Source of the DNA: Dyella_B acidisoli
Lineage (GTDB): Bacteria; Pseudomonadota; Gammaproteobacteria; Xanthomonadales; Rhodanobacteraceae
NCBI RefSeq assembly: GCF_049532895.1
Contig: NZ_CP064031.1
Location: 992,001-1,056,000, forward strand
Direction of reading: 5' to 3'
DNA length: 64,000 bases
This document shows, in pieces, positions 59,123-64,000 of the stretch (within the stretch, counting starts at the first letter, position 1; each line of letters opens with the position of its first letter). Under the pieces are notes generated by a model, which worked only from the letters and a program-made list of their open reading frames with translations, ran no database searches and had not been told where the DNA came from. The position numbers and the translations under genes were made by a program.

Positions 59123-59658
59123 GCATCACCCAGCACACGCCATTTCACATCCAGCGTGCTAACGCTGCGCATATCGACGCAATCTGTACGATTGAGCGCA
59201 CGGCAGTGCAGATGTTCTACGGTCATCCCGCATGGCGGTTCTATTCACGGCTCTCAATTCCCAAGGATTTGCTGGAGGAGGAAATCCGGCGAGGGTTCGT
59301 TTGGGTGGCCGTGGACGATGAGAGCGGCGAAATTGTCGGTTTCATATGGCTCGACGTGGAGTTGCACGGCAATGTCGTGGGCATTGCCGAGATAGACGTG
59401 CTGCCGGCGTTCCATCGGCGGGGCATCGGTTCGGCGCTGCTTGAGCACGCCTGCAACTGGGCGAGCGAGAAAGGCTATCGCCGCATCGATCTGGGGACGT
59501 TGCCGGATGTGCCTTGGAATGCGCCGTTCTATGCCCGGCACGGTTTCGTGGTAGTCGACAAGAACGATCCTGCCTTTGCCTACGCACGCGATCGCGATCG
59601 CGAAAACGGGTTCCCTGAGGAGTTGCGGGTGTTCATGTCGCGCACGCTTTCGTCGTAA
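59119..59658 (+). CDS. GNAT family N-acetyltransferase
   Basis: 179 residues from GTG 59119, whose GTGA overlaps the lolB stop and follows a ggag RBS; ATG 59107 would add four residues. Acetyl-CoA-binding motif A is IAEIDVLPAFHRRGIGSALL (about 93-112). The start FHIQRANAAHIDAICTIERT and late segment LPDVPWNAPFYARHGFVVVD are the GNAT layout. Substrate unknown. Its overlap with lolB suggests it occupies the ispE slot of the operon. Confidence 0.9.
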   Translation: MSITQHTPFHIQRANAAHIDAICTIERTAVQMFYGHPAWRFYSRLSIPKDLLEEEIRRGFVWVAVDDESGEIVGFIWLDVELHGNVVGIAEIDVLPAFHRRGIGSALLEHACNWASEKGYRRIDLGTLPDVPWNAPFYARHGFVVVDKNDPAFAYARDRDRENGFPEELRVFMSRTLSS

Positions 59659-59695
59659 GCGCCGCTCACCGTACGGACGCGGTCAGCAATTTGAA

Positions 59696-59724
59696 TTGAC
59701 ACGAATGGCGCTCCCCGCCACAAT
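59696..59724 (+). promoter_or_regulatory. Candidate promoter of tRNA-Gln
   Basis: TTGACA, 17-base spacer, CACAAT. The -35 box is consensus and the -10 matches 4 of 6. Transcription would start about 75 bases upstream of the tRNA. Confidence 0.55.
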
Positions 59725-59805
59725 TTTCCTTCTTTGTTTCCCGGCGGCCACTGCTTGCCACAGCGAGCGGCGCGGATCGAGCCGGGGCAAAATACCAACA
59801 AATAC

Positions 59806-59882
59806 TGGGGCGTCGCCAAGCTGGTTAAGGCACGGGATTTTGATTCCCGCATGCGTAGGTTCGAATCCTACCGCCCCAGCCA
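59806..59882 (+). tRNA. tRNA-Gln (anticodon TTG)
   Basis: 77 bases with encoded CCA. Starts TGGGGCGTCGCCAAGCTGGT, has the anticodon loop TTTTGAT (TTG, reading CAA) and T-arm GGTTCGAATCC. The acceptor begins with T and pairs with A, as in other bacterial tRNA-Gln (U1-A72). It lies just before prs, as in related genomes. Confidence 0.97.
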
Positions 59883-59941
59883 TTTAGAACAGGGCTCGAG
59901 CGGGCTCTTGTTTGTGCAGTTCAAGGATGGATTGCCACCGT

Positions 59942-59969
59942 ATCGGGCACTTGCGTGCCCGATGCTTTT
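59942..59969 (+). terminator. Terminator after tRNA-Gln
   Basis: atcgggcac/gtgcccgat 9-bp stem with a 4-base loop, followed by gctttt. The T run is short. Located 60 bases after the tRNA and 100 before prs, so it could also attenuate read-through into prs. Confidence 0.55.
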
Positions 59970-60069
59970 CAAGCTCCATTCGGGTTTGTACCGAAGGGGT
60001 ATGTTGGGATGGTCGGGAAGCGCCTTTCCAGCTGAGCTGACTCAATGGCCTGGTTCTGAGGAAACAATC

Positions 60070-61026
60070 GTGGATACGTCCAGCCCGATGCTGTTTACCG
60101 GCAATGCGCACCGTGCCCTGGCCGAAGACATCGCTCATCGCCTAGGCATGCCGCTGGGCAAGGCCTTGATCGGCAAGTTCAGCGACGGCGAGGTGCAGAT
60201 CGAGATCGAAGAGAACGTTCGCCGCCAGGAAGTGTTCGTGCTGCAGCCTACCGGCGCACCGAGTGCGGAGAATCTGTTCGAACTGCTGACCCTGGTCGAT
60301 GCGCTCAAGCGCGCATCCGCCGCCAGCGTCACCGCCGTCATGCCGTATTTCGGCTACGCCCGCCAGGATCGTCGCCCGCGCTCGGCACGTGTACCGATCA
60401 CCGCCAAGCTGGTCGCCCGCCTGATTGGCACCGCCGGCGTGGATCGCGTGCTGACAGTCGACTTGCACGCTGATCAGATCCAGGGCTTCTTCGACGTACC
60501 AGTGGACAACGTCTACGCCTCGCCGATCTTGTTGGCGGACATCTGGCGCAGCTACAGCATGGACGACTTGATCGTGGTGAGCCCGGACGTGGGCGGCGTG
60601 GTACGCGCGCGCGCCATCGCCAAGCGCCTGGACGACGCCGATCTGGCCATCATCGACAAGCGCCGTCCCAAGGCCAATGTGGCCACGGTGATGAACATCA
60701 TCGGCGACGTGGAAGGCAAAACCTGCGTGATGGTGGACGACATCGTCGACACCGCTGGCACCTTGTGCGCCGCCGCCGCTGCCCTGAAGGAGCGTGGCGC
60801 CCGCAAGGTGGTGGCGTACTGCGTGCACCCCGTGCTTTCCGGCGCGGCGATCCGCAATCTTGAGGGTTCCCAGCTGGATCAGCTGGTGGTCACCAATACC
60901 CTGCCGCTGCGTGAAGACGCCAGGAATTGCGCCAAGATCCGTCAGCTTTCGGTGGCGGAGCTGCTGGCTGAGACGATCCGTCGTATCGCCTTTGGTGAGT
61001 CGGTGAGTTCTTTGTACATCGACTAA
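60070..61026 (+). CDS. prs: Ribose-phosphate pyrophosphokinase Prs
   Basis: Makes PRPP from ribose-5-phosphate and ATP, feeding purine (purN, purM nearby), pyrimidine, His and Trp synthesis. 318 residues from GTG 60070, preceded by gaggaaa; ATG 60088 is an alternative. FSDGEVQIEIEENVRRQEVF, DLHADQIQGFFDVPVDNVYA and the PRPP-binding loop VMVDDIVDTAGT are all present, so it is a full class I enzyme. Confidence 0.97.
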   Translation: MDTSSPMLFTGNAHRALAEDIAHRLGMPLGKALIGKFSDGEVQIEIEENVRRQEVFVLQPTGAPSAENLFELLTLVDALKRASAASVTAVMPYFGYARQDRRPRSARVPITAKLVARLIGTAGVDRVLTVDLHADQIQGFFDVPVDNVYASPILLADIWRSYSMDDLIVVSPDVGGVVRARAIAKRLDDADLAIIDKRRPKANVATVMNIIGDVEGKTCVMVDDIVDTAGTLCAAAAALKERGARKVVAYCVHPVLSGAAIRNLEGSQLDQLVVTNTLPLREDARNCAKIRQLSVAELLAETIRRIAFGESVSSLYID

Positions 61027-61042
61027 GCGCGGTTGCTTTTCT

Positions 61043-61174
61043 TCCTCTCACATCCAGGGAGAGGATCGGAGTGAGGGGCCAAGGCTTGCCCCAGGGGCCA
61101 TAGAGCCGCGCTTCGAATGACGCTTGCCGCGAGGTTAGCCCGTCACTCCAACCCTCTTCCCAGAGGGGAGAGGG
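61043..61174. repeat. BIME of the ccctctcccc family (family 1), inverted pair
   Basis: Units at 61043-61078 and 61141-61174 in opposite orientation flank about 62 bases. It lies between prs and the rplY leader. Stem sequences are more degenerate than in the other pairs. Confidence 0.8.
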
Positions 61175-61306
61175 AGTCACAGCGCTCGGTTTTCGATATA
61201 CTTACGCGCTTTTCCGCCCACATCCGCGGGCATTTCGGCTCTCCTGGTCGCGGGAGAGTCAGTTCGGCTGCCGTGAGGCGGCTTTCAAACTCAAGGCAAT
61301 ACCAAT

Positions 61307-61966
61307 ATGGCCAAGACTCATGAAATCGCGGCACAGGCCCGCAAAGACGAGGGGAAAGGTGCGAGCCGCCGCCTGCGTCGCGCGTCCTTCGTGCCCGCAG
61401 TGGTTTACGGTGCGGGTCAGCCCGCAGAGAGCATCCAGATCGAGCACAACACCATCCTGCTCGCCGCCAGGCACGAGTGGTTCTTCTCCTCGGTGCTCGA
61501 CCTGAGCATCGACGGCAAGGTGCAGAAGGTGCTGGTGCGCGACTGGCAGAAGCATCCGTTCAAGCAGCAGATGCTGCACATGGACTTCCAGCGCATCAAC
61601 GAGAACGAAGCGATTCGCGTGAATGTGCCGATCCACTTCCTGAATCAGGAAAAGTCCCCGGCTGGCAAGACCGCCGGCGTGGTGATCTCGCACAACCTCA
61701 ATGAAGTGCAGGTTTCGTGCTTGCCGAAGGATCTGCCGGAGTTCGTCGAACTCGACTTGGCTGACCTGAAGCCCGGCGACATCATCCACCTGTCGCAGCT
61801 CAAGCTGCCGGCGAACGTGGAAATCCCGGAGCTGCACCTGGGTGCGGACCACGACGTGGCTGTGGTCACTGCTGTGACCGTGCAGGAAGAAGTCGACGCA
61901 GCACCGGCCGCCGAAGGTACGGAAGGCCAGCCGGCTGCTGAGGCTCCCAAGGAAACCAAGAAGTAA
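61307..61966 (+). CDS. rplY: 50S ribosomal protein L25, Ctc-type
   Basis: 219-residue long (general stress protein Ctc) form of L25, which binds 5S rRNA. The L25 domain (about 5-95, KDEGKGASRRLRRASFVPAV, VYGAGQPAESIQIEHN) is followed by the TL5/Ctc C-terminal beta domain (about 100-190) and an Ala/Glu tail. A possible -10 (TATACT at 61197) sits in the leader without a good -35. Confidence 0.96.
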   Translation: MAKTHEIAAQARKDEGKGASRRLRRASFVPAVVYGAGQPAESIQIEHNTILLAARHEWFFSSVLDLSIDGKVQKVLVRDWQKHPFKQQMLHMDFQRINENEAIRVNVPIHFLNQEKSPAGKTAGVVISHNLNEVQVSCLPKDLPEFVELDLADLKPGDIIHLSQLKLPANVEIPELHLGADHDVAVVTAVTVQEEVDAAPAAEGTEGQPAAEAPKETKK

Positions 61967-61985
61967 GTCGCTTCAGGCTTCCACC

Positions 61986-62021
61986 CCCTCTCCCCTCCGG
62001 GGAGAGGGCTGGGGTGAGGGG
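61986..62021. repeat. Family 1 repeat, single unit
   Basis: ccctctcccctccggggaga followed by gggctggggtgagggg between rplY and pth, with the spacer start ccaatcttgcg as in the copy at 15805. The partner unit is absent. Confidence 0.8.
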
Positions 62022-62050
62022 CCAATCTTGCGGCCAACTCCCACAGACCC

Positions 62051-62635
62051 ATGGCAGGCCTACGACTCATCGTCGGACTGGGCAACCCCGGTGCCGAATA
62101 CCTCAGAACCCGGCACAACGCCGGGTTCTGGTTTGTTGACGCCCTGGCATCGGGCCAAAACGAGCGTTTCGGTTTCGACGGCAAGTTGCATGGCGAAACC
62201 TGCAAGTTGCGCATCGGCGGCGAGCCGGTGTGGCTGCTGAAGCCCGCTACCTTCATGAACAAGAGCGGCATCGCCGTTGCCTCCGCGCTGCGGTATTACA
62301 AGATCGAGCCGGAAGAATGCCTGGTCGCCCACGATGATCTGGATCTGCCTGCCGGCACAGTACGGCTGAAGTTCGACGGTGGTCACGGCGGCCAGAACGG
62401 CTTGCGCGACATCGTGGCCCATTTAGGGCACGGCAAATTTCACCGCCTGCGTCTTGGCATCGGTCATCCCGGACACAAGGATCAGGTTACGCCTTGGGTG
62501 TTGGGTCGTCCTTCCGCCAAAGATGAAGACGCCATGCTGGATGGCGTTGCTCGCGCGCTGGATGTGTTGCCGCTGGCGGTCGACGGGCAGTTCGACAAGG
62601 CGATGCAGCAGTTGCATACGCCGGCAAACCGTTGA
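62051..62635 (+). CDS. pth: Peptidyl-tRNA hydrolase Pth
   Basis: 194-residue enzyme that recycles peptidyl-tRNA dropped from the ribosome. It has the Pth start LIVGLGNPGAEYLRTRHNAG (catalytic His22), KPATFMNKSGIAVASALRYY and DDLDLPAGTVRLKFDGGHGG. Located between rplY and ychF, the usual order. Confidence 0.96.
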   Translation: MAGLRLIVGLGNPGAEYLRTRHNAGFWFVDALASGQNERFGFDGKLHGETCKLRIGGEPVWLLKPATFMNKSGIAVASALRYYKIEPEECLVAHDDLDLPAGTVRLKFDGGHGGQNGLRDIVAHLGHGKFHRLRLGIGHPGHKDQVTPWVLGRPSAKDEDAMLDGVARALDVLPLAVDGQFDKAMQQLHTPANR

Positions 62636-62693
62636 GCGGCCGACCGCCGTTTATTATTTCGTTTTTCAACATCATTTCCCGGATCGAGAAACC

Positions 62694-63785
62694 ATGGGCA
62701 TCAAATGCGGCATCGTCGGCCTGCCTAACGTCGGCAAATCCACCTTGTTCAATGCGTTGACCAAGGCCGGCATTGCCGCGGCCAACTTCCCGTTCTGCAC
62801 GATCGAGCCGAACGTGGGTGTAGTGCCGGTGCCTGATGTGCGTCTCAACGAGCTGGCAGGCATCGTCAACCCGCAAAAGGTGGTGCCGACTGCGGTGGAA
62901 TTCGTCGACATCGCCGGCTTGGTGGCGGGTGCGTCGAAGGGCGAAGGCCTGGGCAATAAGTTCCTTTCGCATATTCGTGAGGTGGATGCGATTGCGCACG
63001 TGGTGCGCTGTTTCGAGCATACCGACATCGTGCATGTGGCCGGTAAGGTCGATCCCATTGCCGACATCGAAACCATCGATACCGAGCTGGCGCTGGCGGA
63101 TCTGGATTCGGTCGAGAAAGCGCTCAATCGAGCCGAACGCGCCGCCAAGGCAAACGACAAGGAAGCCTTGGCCAAGAAGCCCGTACTGCAAAAGCTCGCT
63201 GCCGCACTCAATGAAGGCAAATCCGCGCGCAGCATCGGTTTGGATGATGAAGAAAAAGCGCTTGTGCGCGATCTTTTTCTGCTCACGCTAAAGCCGCTGA
63301 TGTACATCGCCAACGTGCGCGAGGACGGCTTCGAAAACAATCCGCATCTCGATGTTGTGCGCCAGCGCGCGGTGGGCGAGGGCGCCGAAGTGGTGCCGGT
63401 GTGCGCAGCGATCGAGGAAGAGCTGTCGCAGCTCGACGATGCCGATCGCGATGAATTTCTCAAGGATCTAGGCCTGGAAGAACCTGGTCTCAATCGCGTG
63501 ATCCGCGCAGGTTACAAGCTGTTGAATCTGCAGACTTACTTTACCGCCGGTGTAAAAGAGGTGCGCGCATGGACTGTCAAGCGTGGCTCTACCGCACCGC
63601 AGGCGGCTGGCGTCATCCACACCGATTTCGAGCGCGGCTTCATTCGCGCAGAAACCGTCTCGTACGACGATTTCATCCAGTACAAAGGCGAGACGGGTGC
63701 AGCAGCAGCCGGTAAGTTGCGCAAAGAAGGCAAGGAATACATCGTCAAAGACGGCGATGTGCTGCACTTCCTGTTCAACGTCTGA
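62694..63785 (+). CDS. ychF: Redox-regulated ATPase YchF
   Basis: 363-residue Obg-family P-loop protein (OLA1-like) that prefers ATP to GTP. ATG 62694 gives the family start MGIKCGIVGLPNVGKSTLFN (G1). G3 is VDIAGLVAGASKGEGLGNKF and the G4 region is the diverged NVRE, as expected for YchF. A C-terminal TGS domain ends at about 363. A terminator follows, so this ends the operon. Confidence 0.97.
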   Translation: MGIKCGIVGLPNVGKSTLFNALTKAGIAAANFPFCTIEPNVGVVPVPDVRLNELAGIVNPQKVVPTAVEFVDIAGLVAGASKGEGLGNKFLSHIREVDAIAHVVRCFEHTDIVHVAGKVDPIADIETIDTELALADLDSVEKALNRAERAAKANDKEALAKKPVLQKLAAALNEGKSARSIGLDDEEKALVRDLFLLTLKPLMYIANVREDGFENNPHLDVVRQRAVGEGAEVVPVCAAIEEELSQLDDADRDEFLKDLGLEEPGLNRVIRAGYKLLNLQTYFTAGVKEVRAWTVKRGSTAPQAAGVIHTDFERGFIRAETVSYDDFIQYKGETGAAAAGKLRKEGKEYIVKDGDVLHFLFNV

Positions 63786-63792
63786 CATTTCG

Positions 63793-63816
63793 AGCCCCGC
63801 GCAAGCGGGGCTTTTT
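63793..63816 (+). terminator. Terminator after ychF
   Basis: agccccgc, loop gcaa, gcggggct then tttt: an 8-bp GC-rich stem with a T run, 8 bases after the stop. Confidence 0.9.
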
Positions 63817-63852
63817 CATGCGAGCATCGCGTCACGCATGGAGTGAACGCGC

Positions 63853-64000
63853 ATGTCTCGTGAGGTACTTCGCATACGCCTCGCCCAACCGGATGATGCT
63901 TGTGCTATCGGCGTGCTGAGCCGGCGCGTTGTGCGGCGCTGGGTGGTGCCGGATCAGCCGCGCAAGATCGGGCGTGAATTGCTTTCGCGTCTTACTGCCA
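63853..64000 (+). CDS. GNAT-like N-acetyltransferase, N-terminal fragment
   Basis: The first 49 codons of a gene cut by the window edge. MSREVLRIRLAQPDDACAIG and LSRRVVRRWVVPDQPRKIGR, with a following helix, resemble the N-terminal strand and helix alpha-1 of GNAT acetyltransferases. The acetyl-CoA motif lies beyond the edge, so the call is provisional. Confidence 0.6.
   Translation, partial: MSREVLRIRLAQPDDACAIGVLSRRVVRRWVVPDQPRKIGRELLSRLTA

Noticed and set aside
59734..60069. N-terminal extension of prs across the tRNA
   Set aside because: It would translate through tRNA-Gln and its terminator; GTG 60070 with gaggaaa fits the family length.
62454..62693. N-terminal extension of ychF
   Set aside because: Overlaps pth in another frame. 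The conserved YchF N-terminus starts at 62694.
1..64000. CRISPR array or prophage/integrase genes
   Set aside because: I looked for regularly spaced direct repeats and for integrase, capsid or terminase-like proteins and found none. All repeats seen are dispersed palindromes.

Overview
The window is GC-rich, densely coding DNA from a gammaproteobacterium. Three things point to the order Lysobacterales (Xanthomonadales), most likely family Rhodanobacteraceae (Dyella, Luteibacter or Rhodanobacter-like). These are a three-subunit pyridine nucleotide transhydrogenase (split alpha), the order kdsD-kdsC-lptC-lptA-lptB-rpoN, and runs of purM-DUF2066-CDP-alcohol transferase-PerM-hda and lolB-tRNA-prs-rplY-pth-ychF. 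This placement is an inference from gene content and order; no rRNA gene is present to confirm it.

Layout. 1-5.6 kb: LPS export and Kdo synthesis genes (minus strand) with ibaG-murA divergent. 5.7-14 kb: purine synthesis (purN, purM), then a forward run ending in hda, a GFA protein and three tandem VOC/glyoxalase proteins. 14-20 kb: suhB and trmJ, a CNNM/CorC-type protein and a DUF47-Pit phosphate uptake pair. 20-26 kb: recQ, small secreted or lipid-anchored proteins, a divergent thioredoxin/CcdA pair, and tRNA-Phe. 26-31.6 kb: yggX, a mutY-asmA-like-ftsY overlapping operon, rsmD-coaD-lipoprotein-yfhL-ggt. 33-40 kb: assorted hydrolases, a TMEM43-like protein, a base-composition-atypical stretch (about 35.4-36.8 kb), Nudix, exonuclease, nitroreductase, cdd. 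40.6-45.2 kb: the transhydrogenase genes, with an ECF sigma factor cluster lying on the opposite strand between alpha-1 and alpha-2. 45-54 kb: sufT, an asparaginase-domain protein, an AidB-like acyl-CoA dehydrogenase, wrbA, yihY-tlpA-acyP, and a TPR/GT41 protein. 54-64 kb: prfA and hemA (minus), divergent from a TPR lipoprotein-lolB-GNAT run, then tRNA-Gln, prs, rplY, pth and ychF; the window ends inside a second GNAT gene.

The genes are mostly housekeeping: envelope biogenesis (Kdo, Lpt, MurA, LolB), purine and PRPP metabolism, translation quality control, replication control and redox balance. The less ordinary material is between genes. At least five families of small palindromic repeats occupy the intergenic gaps. 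One is a roughly 160-bp element with terminal inverted repeats, present in two full copies and one short derivative. Among the genes, four points deserve a second look: the GT41/OGT-like protein whose catalytic-site residues look substituted, the absence of ispE from between lolB and prs, the interrupted transhydrogenase locus, and the atypical 35.4-36.8 kb stretch.
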